Shown: one piece after another, positions 7,819 through 14,793 of the stretch
How positions within the stretch are numbered: the first letter of the stretch is position 1
How the letters are laid out: each line of letters begins with the position of its first letter
DNA from: Desulfobulbaceae bacterium
Lineage (GTDB): Bacteria > Desulfobacterota > Desulfobulbia > Desulfobulbales > Desulfobulbaceae
Reading direction: 5' to 3'
DNA: 20,787 nt
Assembly (NCBI GenBank): GCA_026990725.1
Contig: JALXCX010000191.1
Location: 1 to 20,787 of the forward strand
Made by a program: the position numbers and the translations under genes
The notes under the pieces: generated by a model
Seen by the model: only the letters and a program-made list of their open reading frames with translations
Told to the model about the DNA's origin: nothing
Database searches by the model: none

Positions 7819-8331
7819 GTGGCTGATTTTAAACGTTCCAAAGATAACAATTCAGATGAACTGATCGAAAAAATTGTCTTTATCAATCGAGTCGCAAAGG
7901 TTGTGAAAGGTGGTCGGAGATTTAGCTTCAGCGCTATTGTTGTTGTTGGCGATGGTAAAGGTAAGGTTGGGTATGGTTTAGGAAAAGCAAACCAGGTGCC
8001 TGAGGCCATTCGTAAGGGAGTTGAAAGAGCGCGTAAAGATATGCAGCGCGTCTCCTTAACCGATGTCTCTATCCCCCATGCCATAGATGGTAAATTTAAG
8101 TCTGGTAAGGTTATGCTTAAACCTGCTTCAGATGGGACAGGAGTAATAGCAGGTGGCGCTGTACGTGCAGTCCTCGAAGCTGCCGGCGTACAGAATATTC
8201 TCACAAAATGTTTGGGCTCTAATAACCCCCACAACCTCGTAAAGGCTACGGTTGATGGTCTCAGAAGACTTCGTACTGCTGATGAAATTGCAAAAATTCG
8301 CGGTTTAAATGTTGAAGACTTGGTTGCTTAA
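7819..8331 (+). CDS. rpsE: Ribosomal protein S5 (GTG start)
   Basis: Small-subunit protein S5, in the mRNA entry helicase region and in decoding fidelity. The 170 residues contain LIEKIVFINRVAKVVKGGRR, the Gly/Lys-rich block VVGDGKGKVGYGLGKANQVP and GVIAGGAVRAVLEAAGVQNI. The start is GTG with GGGGAG at 7807-7812 and 6-base spacing; MADFKR fits the short N-terminal tail of relatives. rpmD follows after 56 bases. Confidence 0.98.
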   Translation: MADFKRSKDNNSDELIEKIVFINRVAKVVKGGRRFSFSAIVVVGDGKGKVGYGLGKANQVPEAIRKGVERARKDMQRVSLTDVSIPHAIDGKFKSGKVMLKPASDGTGVIAGGAVRAVLEAAGVQNILTKCLGSNNPHNLVKATVDGLRRLRTADEIAKIRGLNVEDLVA

Positions 8332-8387
8332 TTTTTGCTATATTTTTAGCATGTTATAAACATATCTGGATTGATTTTGGTTGAATT

Positions 8388-8567
8388 ATGAGTGAGACAG
8401 TGACAATTACCCAAGTAAAAAGCGGTATAGGCAGTACGAAAAAAATTCGTGCTACTCTGGTGGGTTTGGGCTTAACCAGAATGCAAAAAACCGTTACTAA
8501 AAAGAACACCCCTGAAATCCAGGGCATGATACGAAAAGTACAGCATCTGGTTCGGGTGGAGGAATAA
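8388..8567 (+). CDS. rpmD: Ribosomal protein L30
   Basis: Large-subunit protein L30, a small peripheral 50S protein. The 59-residue product starts MSETVTITQVKSGIGSTKK and contains IRATLVGLGLTRMQKTV and TPEIQGMIRKVQHLVRVEE, all typical of L30 (about 58-60 residues). It lies between S5 and L15 as in the canonical spc operon. There is no Shine-Dalgarno, only GGTTGAATTATG. Its last codons contain the GGAGG (8558-8562) used by rplO, whose ATG begins three bases after the stop. Confidence 0.95.
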   Translation: MSETVTITQVKSGIGSTKKIRATLVGLGLTRMQKTVTKKNTPEIQGMIRKVQHLVRVEE

Positions 8568-8569
8568 TA

Positions 8570-9010
8570 ATGCTCAGGCTCAATAATCTTTCCCCTGCAA
8601 AAGGGTCACGTAAGAATAAAAAACGTATCGGTCGCGGCCCGGGATCGGGTTTTGGTAAAACTGCCGGGCGTGGCCATAAGGGTGCCCGATCACGTTCCGG
8701 TTATACTGCAAAACCGGGCTTCGAGGGGGGGCAAATGCCCCTGCATCGCCGTTTGCCGAAGCGTGGATTCACCAATCTCTTCAAAAAAGAATATACAATT
8801 ATCTCACTTGTCGAGCTTGATCGTTTTGACGAGGGGGCAGTTATCAATAAGGCCCTGTTGCTTGATGCTGGTTTGATTTCAAATGCTGATAGTTCAGTTA
8901 AAGTCTTAGCAAATGGTGAAATTAGCAAAGCATTGACTCTTGAAGTAGATAAAATCAGTCAAGGAGCCCGAGATAAAATTATCGCTGCCGGTGGTACCGT
9001 CAAGGAATAA
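8570..9010 (+). CDS. rplO: Ribosomal protein L15
   Basis: Large-subunit protein L15, a late assembly protein deep in the 50S. The 146 residues match the family. The Gly/Lys/Arg-rich N-terminal extension contains RIGRGPGSGFGKTAGRGHKG, followed by FEGGQMPLHRRLPKRGFTN; the C-terminal globular part ends KIIAAGGTVKE. GGAGG at 8558-8562 within rpmD lies 7 bases before the ATG. secY starts three bases after the stop. Confidence 0.98.
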   Translation: MLRLNNLSPAKGSRKNKKRIGRGPGSGFGKTAGRGHKGARSRSGYTAKPGFEGGQMPLHRRLPKRGFTNLFKKEYTIISLVELDRFDEGAVINKALLLDAGLISNADSSVKVLANGEISKALTLEVDKISQGARDKIIAAGGTVKE

Positions 9011-9013
9011 GAT

Positions 9014-10318
9014 ATGAGTGGAATTGCAAGCGCTGCTAATATTCCCGAACTTCGAAGGAGGATAATTTTTACTCTCCTGATGCTGTTTGTTTACCGTATG
9101 GGCGTACAGATACCCACACCGGGTATAAACGGCGAAGCGCTGGCCGCTTTTTTTCAACAAAACGCGAATACATTGTTTGGTATGTTCAACATGTTTTCTG
9201 GCGGAGCGCTGAAAAATTTTTCCATTTTTACTCTAGGTATTATGCCGTATATCTCGGCATCGATTATTATCCAACTCTTGACAGTTGTTATTCCTCAACT
9301 TGAACAGCTGAAAAAAGAAGGAGAAGCCGGTACCCGAAAAATTACACAATATACCCGCTACGGCACAGTAGCACTTGCAGTTATTCAGGGCTTTTTTATA
9401 GCATCGGGGCTTGAGGGCATGGCAGGTCCTGGCGGGACTGCCTTTGTTATGGTGCCCGGCATGCAATTCAAACTTATGACGGTCTTGACCTTGACTTCAG
9501 GAACGGCTTTTATCATGTGGCTTGGTGAGCAGATGACTGAACGGGGGATTGGTAATGGTATTTCCCTCATTATTTACGCAGGAATCGTTGCCCGAATGCC
9601 TGCTGCCATCGCAAATTCAGTCCAGCTTGTTAAGTCCGGTGAAATTCCGATGATTTTTGTGCCGATCATGCTAGCCATGATGCTGTTAGTCGTGGCCTTT
9701 ATAGTTTTTTTTGAGACAGCTCAGCGTAAAATACCTATTCAGTATGCAAAACGTGTTGTCGGGAGAAAGGTCTATGGTGGTCAATCTTCACATCTGCCTT
9801 TAAAAATAAATATTTCTGGTGTAATACCTCCTATCTTTGCTTCGTCAATAATGATGTTTCCTGCAACTATTGGAACTTTTATCAAGATAGACTGGGTCCA
9901 GCAGGTTTCTGCCGCACTCTCACCAGGAACAGTATATTATTATATGTTATACATTGCGATGATTGTTTTCTTCTGTTTCTTCTATACGGCGGTCACCTTT
10001 AATCCGGAAGAGGTAGCTGAAAATCTTAAGAAGAATGGTGGATTTGTTCCGGGCATTCGTCCGGGCAAAAAGACTTCAGAGTTTATCGATAAAGTCTTGA
10101 CTCGTTTAACAGTTGTTGGTGCAATTTATTTAAGTGTCGTCTGTGTATTGCCAACCTTGCTTATTAAAAAATTTAATGTACCATTCTATTTCGGTGGAAC
10201 GGCTTTACTCATTGTAGTGGGTGTGGCCATAGATACAATTTCTCAGATAGAGTCACATCTAGTCATGCGTAACTATGAAGGTTTCATGAAGGCAGGTAAA
10301 ACCAAGGGCAGGCGCTGA
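9014..10318 (+). CDS. secY: Preprotein translocase channel SecY
   Basis: Channel subunit of the SecYEG translocon in the inner membrane; it passes unfolded proteins outward or lets membrane helices exit sideways. The 434 residues show ten hydrophobic segments. Family marks are MGVQIPTPGINGEAL with the plug region FNMFSGGALKNFSIFTLGIM, PYISASIIIQLL, the cytosolic loop RKIPIQYAKRVVGRK and FNPEEVAENLKKNGGFVPGI. AAGGA at the end of rplO serves as its ribosome site. map follows eight bases after the stop, without an adk gene between. Confidence 0.98.
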   Translation: MSGIASAANIPELRRRIIFTLLMLFVYRMGVQIPTPGINGEALAAFFQQNANTLFGMFNMFSGGALKNFSIFTLGIMPYISASIIIQLLTVVIPQLEQLKKEGEAGTRKITQYTRYGTVALAVIQGFFIASGLEGMAGPGGTAFVMVPGMQFKLMTVLTLTSGTAFIMWLGEQMTERGIGNGISLIIYAGIVARMPAAIANSVQLVKSGEIPMIFVPIMLAMMLLVVAFIVFFETAQRKIPIQYAKRVVGRKVYGGQSSHLPLKINISGVIPPIFASSIMMFPATIGTFIKIDWVQQVSAALSPGTVYYYMLYIAMIVFFCFFYTAVTFNPEEVAENLKKNGGFVPGIRPGKKTSEFIDKVLTRLTVVGAIYLSVVCVLPTLLIKKFNVPFYFGGTALLIVVGVAIDTISQIESHLVMRNYEGFMKAGKTKGRR

Positions 10319-10326
10319 GGCATCGT

Positions 10327-11109
10327 GTGGGGAATACGGATAAGCCTATAACAATAAAGACTCCAGCAGAAATTGATATTATGCTTCGAGCTAATTCAAT
10401 TGTTGCTGGAGTTTTAAGTTTGTTGAAGGAAAAAGTTAAGCCTGGTTTAACAACTCTTGAAATGGATACATGGGCAGAAACTTATTGTCGTGATCATGGG
10501 GCTGAACCCGCCTTTAAAGGCTACCATGGATTCCCAGCGAGTTTGTGTATTTCCATTAATGAACAGGTAGTACACGGTATCCCTTCGACTAAGGTTAAAG
10601 TACGTGATGGTGATATAGTCTCGGTTGATTTTGGCACAAAGTATAAAGGTTTTTATGGTGATTCTGCCTTAACCATCCCGGTAGGTCAGGTATCAAAAGA
10701 AAATAAGCTGTTATTACGCGTTACTCAGGAAGCTCTGGAAAAAGGTATTGAGCAGGTAGAGATTGGTAAGCGAATTTCTGATGTTTCTGCAGCTGTACAA
10801 AACCATGTAGAAAAATTTGGTTTTTCTGTTGTGCGTCAATTTGTTGGGCATGGAATAGGAACAAATCTGCATGAAGGACCTGAAGTACCCAACTATGTTC
10901 AGAATCGAAAGGCTCAATTCAGAATAATTGAAGGAATGGTTATTGCTATTGAGCCCATGGTGAATACTGGAACGCATAAGGTTAAAGTCTTAAAGGATGG
11001 TTGGACAGTGGTCACTGCTGACAAAAAGCCTTCTGCTCACTTTGAACATTCTGTTGCAGCAACAGGTAAAGGACCGCTTGTTTTGAGCAGGCGGATCAAT
11101 GAAACATAG
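10327..11109 (+). CDS. map: Methionine aminopeptidase, type I (GTG start)
   Basis: Removes the N-terminal Met from new proteins in the cytosol, using a di-metal centre. All five metal ligands expected for the family are present: D101 (VDFGTKYKG), D112 (YGDSA), H175 (VGHGIG), E209 (IEPM) and E240 (FEHS); H83 in QVVHGIP is the conserved substrate-side His. The 260 residues are normal for type Ia. GAGG at 10317-10320, overlapping the secY stop, lies 6 bases before the GTG. The spot between secY and infA is usual in many bacteria. Confidence 0.96.
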   Translation: MGNTDKPITIKTPAEIDIMLRANSIVAGVLSLLKEKVKPGLTTLEMDTWAETYCRDHGAEPAFKGYHGFPASLCISINEQVVHGIPSTKVKVRDGDIVSVDFGTKYKGFYGDSALTIPVGQVSKENKLLLRVTQEALEKGIEQVEIGKRISDVSAAVQNHVEKFGFSVVRQFVGHGIGTNLHEGPEVPNYVQNRKAQFRIIEGMVIAIEPMVNTGTHKVKVLKDGWTVVTADKKPSAHFEHSVAATGKGPLVLSRRINET

Positions 11110-11238
11110 ACTTGTATAGAATGATTAGGCCTTGATGGACTCTTTTTGTTCTTTTATTATCAGGTCGGTGAAAAAGAGTTGTATAATTAGACTTTGTCCG
11201 ATATATACTAATATTTTTTGCTTTGACTAATTTTTTGG
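11110..11238 (+). promoter_or_regulatory. AT-rich map-infA spacer, possible promoter
   Basis: About 130 bases without a gene. It holds a perfect TATAAT at 11182-11187 but no good -35 hexamer at the right distance, and a TATACT at 11204-11209. A 9-base inverted repeat (11139-11147 with 11171-11179, 23-base loop) lies just upstream; it is not followed by a T tract and so is not a clear terminator. The region could hold a promoter that boosts infA, rpmJ and the alpha genes. Confidence 0.3.
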
Positions 11239-11247
11239 ATGGAGAAT

Positions 11248-11487
11248 ATGGCAAAAGAAGAGGCCATTGAAGTAGAAGGAACCATTGTAGAACCTTTACC
11301 AAATGCTATGTTCAGGGTTGAACTTGACAATGGGCATAAGGTTCTTGCTCATATTTCCGGTAAGATGCGTATGCACTATATTAAAATACTCCCGGGCGAC
11401 CGAGTAACTGTTGAACTCTCTCCTTATGATCTTACAAGGGGAAGGGTTACGTTTCGGGCTAAAGGTGGTGGAAGATCTAAACGCTAG
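11248..11487 (+). CDS. infA: Translation initiation factor IF-1
   Basis: IF-1, an OB-fold protein that occupies the A site during initiation. Starting at 11248 it begins MAKEEAIEVEGTIVEPLPNA, the usual IF-1 start, and continues ENGH-like DNGHKVLAHISGKMRM and LPGDRVTVELSPYDL. An in-frame ATG at 11239 would add MEN, but GGAG at 11241-11244 lies directly before 11248, though with short spacing (3 bases). The product is 79 residues against the usual 72, because GGGRSKR is added after the normal end RVTFRAK. Identity is certain; the exact start is less so. Confidence 0.96.
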   Translation: MAKEEAIEVEGTIVEPLPNAMFRVELDNGHKVLAHISGKMRMHYIKILPGDRVTVELSPYDLTRGRVTFRAKGGGRSKR

Positions 11488-11514
11488 GTTGATAGTTTTG
11501 CGAGGAGAAAGGTC

Positions 11515-11628
11515 ATGAAGGTACGATCATCTGTAAAAAAGATGTGCATTGATTGTAAGATACATAAGCGCAAAGGGGTAGTGCGCGTTACTTGTAAAAA
11601 TAAAAAGCATAAACAACGTCAGGGATAA
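11515..11628 (+). CDS. rpmJ: Ribosomal protein L36, zinc form
   Basis: Smallest large-subunit protein, 37 residues: MKVRSSVKKMCIDCKIHKRK then GVVRVTCKNKKHKQRQG. The zinc ligands of the C+ form are all present: C11, C14, C27 and H32. GAGGAG at 11502-11507 lies 7 bases before the ATG. It sits between infA and rpsM, the standard place in genomes that have the secY-map-infA-rpmJ-rpsM order. Confidence 0.97.
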   Translation: MKVRSSVKKMCIDCKIHKRKGVVRVTCKNKKHKQRQG

Positions 11629-11673
11629 ATTCCAAACGTTGTTAATATAGAGTAACTGATAAGGAGTAGAACC

Positions 11674-12042
11674 TTGGCACGTATAGCAGGTGTAGATTTA
11701 CCGAAAAGTAAACATATTGATCGCGCCCTTACCTATATATTTGGTATTGGTCTCACGTCCGCTCGTAAAATTCTGGATAAAGCTGATTTACCGTATCAAA
11801 TGAATTCTGATGATTTGAGCGGTGAAGAGGTCACCAGAATTAGGACCATTATTGAAGAAGGGTTTTTGGTTGAAGGTGATCGACGCCGTGAAATTGCCAT
11901 GGACATTAAGCGCCTTGTTGACTTGGGGACTTACCGTGGTAGACGGCATCGTCAATCATTGCCTTGTCGAGGGCAACGAACCAAGACAAACGCGCGTACA
12001 AGAAAAGGTCCGAAACGCGGTGCTGCAGTAAGAAAAAATTAA
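11674..12042 (+). CDS. rpsM: Ribosomal protein S13 (TTG start)
   Basis: Small-subunit protein S13, in the 30S head, contacting P-site tRNA and the 50S. The 122 residues begin MARIAGVDLPKSKHIDRALT, so TTG at 11674 is the start; AAGGAG at 11661-11666 lies 7 bases before it. The helix-two-turns-helix region includes GIGLTSARKIL, and the basic C-terminal tail has GTYRGRRHRQSLPCRGQRTK followed by NARTRKGPKR. First gene of the alpha-operon set. Confidence 0.98.
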   Translation: MARIAGVDLPKSKHIDRALTYIFGIGLTSARKILDKADLPYQMNSDDLSGEEVTRIRTIIEEGFLVEGDRRREIAMDIKRLVDLGTYRGRRHRQSLPCRGQRTKTNARTRKGPKRGAAVRKN

Positions 12043-12090
12043 ACTTATATTCTTTGACTATACTTAGAGAATAACAGTATTGGAGTTGAC

Positions 12091-12489
12091 ATGGCTAAGG
12101 GAAAAACAGGAGCAGTACGATCAAAGCGTCGCGAGAAAAAGAATATCCCAGAGGGGATTGTTTTTATTTATTCGACGTTTAACAATACTCTTATAACAAT
12201 TTCTGATCGTCAGGGGAATGTTATTTCCTGGTCCAGTGCCGGTGTTATTGGTTTCAAGGGATCAAGGAAATCCACCCCTTTTGCTGCACAGAATTCACTA
12301 AGTGATGCCGTTGCCAAAGCAAAAGAACATGGAATTCGTAAGGTGGAAATTAGGGTCAAGGGGCCAGGGCCAGGACGAGAAGCCGCCTTACGGGCTATGA
12401 CGTCCGCTGATCTTGATGTGAGTAAAATAGTTGACGTAACGCCTGTTCCGCATAATGGGTGCAAGCCACCCAAACGTCGACGGGTTTAG
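12091..12489 (+). CDS. rpsK: Ribosomal protein S11
   Basis: Small-subunit protein S11, on the 30S platform near the E site. The 132 residues carry IPEGIVFIYSTFNNTLITIS, SSAGVIGFKGSRKSTPFAAQ and the C-terminal DVTPVPHNGCKPPKRRRV, all diagnostic; the Asn-Gly in HNGC is the site that isomerises to isoaspartate in E. coli S11. TGGAG at 12081-12085 lies 5 bases before the ATG. An 87-base structured spacer follows before rpsD. Confidence 0.98.
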   Translation: MAKGKTGAVRSKRREKKNIPEGIVFIYSTFNNTLITISDRQGNVISWSSAGVIGFKGSRKSTPFAAQNSLSDAVAKAKEHGIRKVEIRVKGPGPGREAALRAMTSADLDVSKIVDVTPVPHNGCKPPKRRRV

Positions 12490-12494
12490 ATTTA

Positions 12495-12571
12495 CGCACT
12501 TTTGTGCGATGTACGGTCACAGCCAGTTTTTTAAGCTGAACGCTGTGTAAAACCGATACCGATTTTGGAGG
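12495..12571 (+). promoter_or_regulatory. Structured leader upstream of rpsD
   Basis: The rpsK-rpsD spacer contains two potential RNA helices. The first is CGCAC/GTGCG with a TTTT loop (12495-12508). The second pairs CGGTCACAGC (12514-12523) with GCTGTG (12542-12547) and then, across a four-base bulge, ACCG (12552-12555). The rpsD Shine-Dalgarno GGAGG (12567-12571) lies just beyond. S4 represses its own operon in E. coli and Bacillus, so an S4 operator is an attractive guess, but no known motif was matched. Confidence 0.35.
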
Positions 12572-12576
12572 AATAA

Positions 12577-13206
12577 GTGGCTAGATACACAGGAGCATCC
12601 TGCCGAATGTGCAGGAGAGAAAATCTCAAACTTTTTTTAAAGGGTGAGCGTTGTTACTCGGATAAGTGTTCATTTGAAAGACGTGCGTATGCCCCCGGAC
12701 AACACGGTCAGAATCGTTTTCGAAAGGTATCTGATTATGCACTTCAGCTGCGTGAGAAACAAAAAGTAAAGCATATGTACGGTATGCTCGAAGGACAATT
12801 TCGTCGTTATTTTAAAATTGCAGATCGAACTAAAGGAGTAACTGGTTTCAATTTGCTTTCTTTACTTGAGCGTCGTTTAGATAATGTTATTTATCGTCTT
12901 GGCTTTGCCGGTTCGCGTGATCAGGCCAGGCAGTTTATTCGTCATAATCATTTTCACATTGACGATAGGAAAGTCAATATTCCCTCATATCAGGTAAAAC
13001 CAGGCCAGGTGATTTCACTTAAGGAAAAGAGCCAAAAAAATGCTCTTATAGTTGAAAACATGGAAGGTGTTGCCAGACGTGGTGTTCCCAGCTGGCTTGA
13101 GCTTGATAAGGGGAGTTTTAAGGGAACGGTAAAGGCTATGCCTAATCGGGAAGAGATTACCATGCCGATTAACGAACAGCTTATCGTTGAGTTGTACTCC
13201 AAGTAA
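12577..13206 (+). CDS. rpsD: Ribosomal protein S4, zinc form (GTG start)
   Basis: Small-subunit protein S4, a primary 16S rRNA binder that nucleates the 30S body and often represses its own operon. The 209 residues begin MARYTGASCRMCRRENLKL. Cysteines at 9, 12, 26 and 31 form a zinc site like that of Thermus S4. The S4 RNA-binding domain is seen in LERRLDNVIYRLGFAGSRDQ, ARQFIRHNHFHIDDRKVNIP and YQVKPGQVISLK. GTG start with GGAGG (12567-12571) 5 bases upstream. Confidence 0.98.
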   Translation: MARYTGASCRMCRRENLKLFLKGERCYSDKCSFERRAYAPGQHGQNRFRKVSDYALQLREKQKVKHMYGMLEGQFRRYFKIADRTKGVTGFNLLSLLERRLDNVIYRLGFAGSRDQARQFIRHNHFHIDDRKVNIPSYQVKPGQVISLKEKSQKNALIVENMEGVARRGVPSWLELDKGSFKGTVKAMPNREEITMPINEQLIVELYSK

Positions 13207-13227
13207 ATTTAAGCGATCAGGTACTGC

Positions 13228-14274
13228 ATGGCACAGGAAATTCGGGAAGATAATCCTTTTTACAAAAACTGGCATGAGTTAATTTCTCCAGATCGTTTGG
13301 AGGTTACTCGTGATACGCATACCGCTCAGTATGGCAAATTTGTCTGTCAGCCATTTGAACGTGGGTTTGCCACAACAATAGGTAATTCGTTACGTCGTAT
13401 ATTGCTCTCTTCTATTCGAGGTGCGGCAATAACAACTGTGAAAATTGACGATGCCTTACATGAGTTTACGACAATTGAGGGTGTTCAGGAAGATGTGGCC
13501 GATATACTGCTTAATTTTAAGCAGGTTCGCCTTAAATTGAATAGCCCGGAAACTCGGACTGTTGTTATTGAAAAAACAACCCCCGGTCCCGTTACAGCCG
13601 GTGATATCCAAGGCGCAAGTTCTGTTGAAGTTATGAATCCTGAACAACATATCTGTACTATTACGGGTGAGAAAGCATCTTTTCGAGCTGAGCTTGAAGT
13701 TCAGTGGGGAAAAGGATATGTGCCTGCTGAAAGGAATAAACGTGAAGATCAGCCCATTGGTGTCATTCCAATTGATGCTGCATTTTCACCTATTCGGCGG
13801 ATTCAGTATGTTGTTACTCAGGCGCGTGTAGGACAGCAAACTGATTATGACAGGTTGACTATTGAAGTTGAGACGGATGGCTCTGTCTTGCCTGAGAATG
13901 CTCTTGCCTTCGCAGCAAAGATCCTCAAAGAACAGATGGCAATATTCATTAACTTTGATGAGCAACAGGCAATAGCGCCTGAAAAACCTGAAGGTGAGGG
14001 TGAAGGAATAAATTACCCTTCCTTTTTGGATAAAAATGTCGAAGATCTTGAGCTTTCAGTGCGCTCGGCAAATTGTCTAAAAAATGCTGATATACAATAT
14101 ATTGGCCAGCTCGTGCAAAAAACGGACGCTGAAATGCTTAAAACGAAGAATTTTGGCCGTAAGTCACTAAATGAAATCAAGGCATTACTGCAACAGCATG
14201 AGTTGACTTTGGGGATGAACCATGAAGGTTGGGTTGCCCCAAGTGAGCGGAATGAAGGTTCAGCAGAGAGCTGA
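13228..14274 (+). CDS. rpoA: RNA polymerase alpha subunit
   Basis: Alpha subunit of RNA polymerase; the N-terminal domain dimerises and holds beta and beta', and the C-terminal domain binds UP elements and activators. The 348 residues contain FERGFATTIGNSLRRILLSS and EGVQEDVADILLNFKQVRLK (N domain), PIDAAFSPIRRIQYVV, and a C domain from about residue 270 with LELSVRSANCLKNADIQYIG and KNFGRKSLNEIK. The N terminus (MAQEIREDNPFYKNWHEL) is slightly longer than in E. coli. TCAGG 8 bases before the ATG is a modest ribosome site. Confidence 0.98.
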   Translation: MAQEIREDNPFYKNWHELISPDRLEVTRDTHTAQYGKFVCQPFERGFATTIGNSLRRILLSSIRGAAITTVKIDDALHEFTTIEGVQEDVADILLNFKQVRLKLNSPETRTVVIEKTTPGPVTAGDIQGASSVEVMNPEQHICTITGEKASFRAELEVQWGKGYVPAERNKREDQPIGVIPIDAAFSPIRRIQYVVTQARVGQQTDYDRLTIEVETDGSVLPENALAFAAKILKEQMAIFINFDEQQAIAPEKPEGEGEGINYPSFLDKNVEDLELSVRSANCLKNADIQYIGQLVQKTDAEMLKTKNFGRKSLNEIKALLQQHELTLGMNHEGWVAPSERNEGSAES

Positions 14275-14324
14275 TGTGCTCCTTTAATTAATCCTTGATT
14301 TGACAGCATATATAGGAAAGAACG

Positions 14325-14723
14325 ATGAGACATAGAAAATCAGGCAGGAAGCTCAATCGAACATCAGCACATCGAAAGGCTATGTTGCGAAATATTGTGA
14401 CCTCCCTGCTCGAGCATGAACGTATAGTCACCACAGTACCAAAAGCAAAAGAAGTACGACGGGTTGCTGAAAAAATGATAACACTTGGTAAGCGTGGCGA
14501 TTTAAATGCTCGTCGGCAAGCCTTGGCGTATATACAATCCAAAGAAACTGTTGCTAAACTTTTTGATGAGTTGAGCGGTCAATATGCTGATCGACAGGGC
14601 GGTTATACTCGCATTATTCAAACTGGTAATCGTTATGGTGATGCCGCACCGATGGCTATCATAGAACTGGTTGGCTACGAGGAAGTTATAGAAGAGACCA
14701 CTGAGGAAGATGCTGAGGAATAA
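14325..14723 (+). CDS. rplQ: Ribosomal protein L17
   Basis: Large-subunit protein L17, at the exit side of the 50S. The 132 residues begin MRHRKSGRKLNRTSAHRKAM, then LLEHERIVTTVPKAKEVRRV, GGYTRIIQTGNRYGDAAPMA and end with an acidic tail EETTEEDAEE beyond the core of about 115 residues. AGGAAAG upstream of the ATG is its ribosome site. It closes the alpha operon, with an intrinsic terminator 25 bases after the stop. Confidence 0.98.
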   Translation: MRHRKSGRKLNRTSAHRKAMLRNIVTSLLEHERIVTTVPKAKEVRRVAEKMITLGKRGDLNARRQALAYIQSKETVAKLFDELSGQYADRQGGYTRIIQTGNRYGDAAPMAIIELVGYEEVIEETTEEDAEE

Positions 14724-14747
14724 CAGCAACTCTTCAACCTTTTTTGC

Positions 14748-14780
14748 GGCCAGTATGATTTTCATACTGGCCTTTTTTTT
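14748..14780 (+). terminator. Intrinsic terminator after rplQ
   Basis: An 11-bp perfect stem GGCCAGTATGA/TCATACTGGCC with a three-base TTT loop is followed by eight T's (14773-14780). It ends the S10-spc-alpha transcription unit on the plus strand. There is no A run on the left side that would make it work on the other strand. It ends only 13 bases before the next start codon. Confidence 0.92.
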
Positions 14781-14793
14781 GTAACTTACTATT

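Noticed and set aside
7740..7826. 28-codon ORF in the rplR-rpsE spacer overlapping the rpsE start
   Set aside because: No Shine-Dalgarno, no recognisable sequence, and overlap with the true S5 start in another frame; most likely chance.
11223..11228. TTGACT as a -35 element just before infA
   Set aside because: The matching -10 position would fall on the infA start codon and shows no -10-like sequence.
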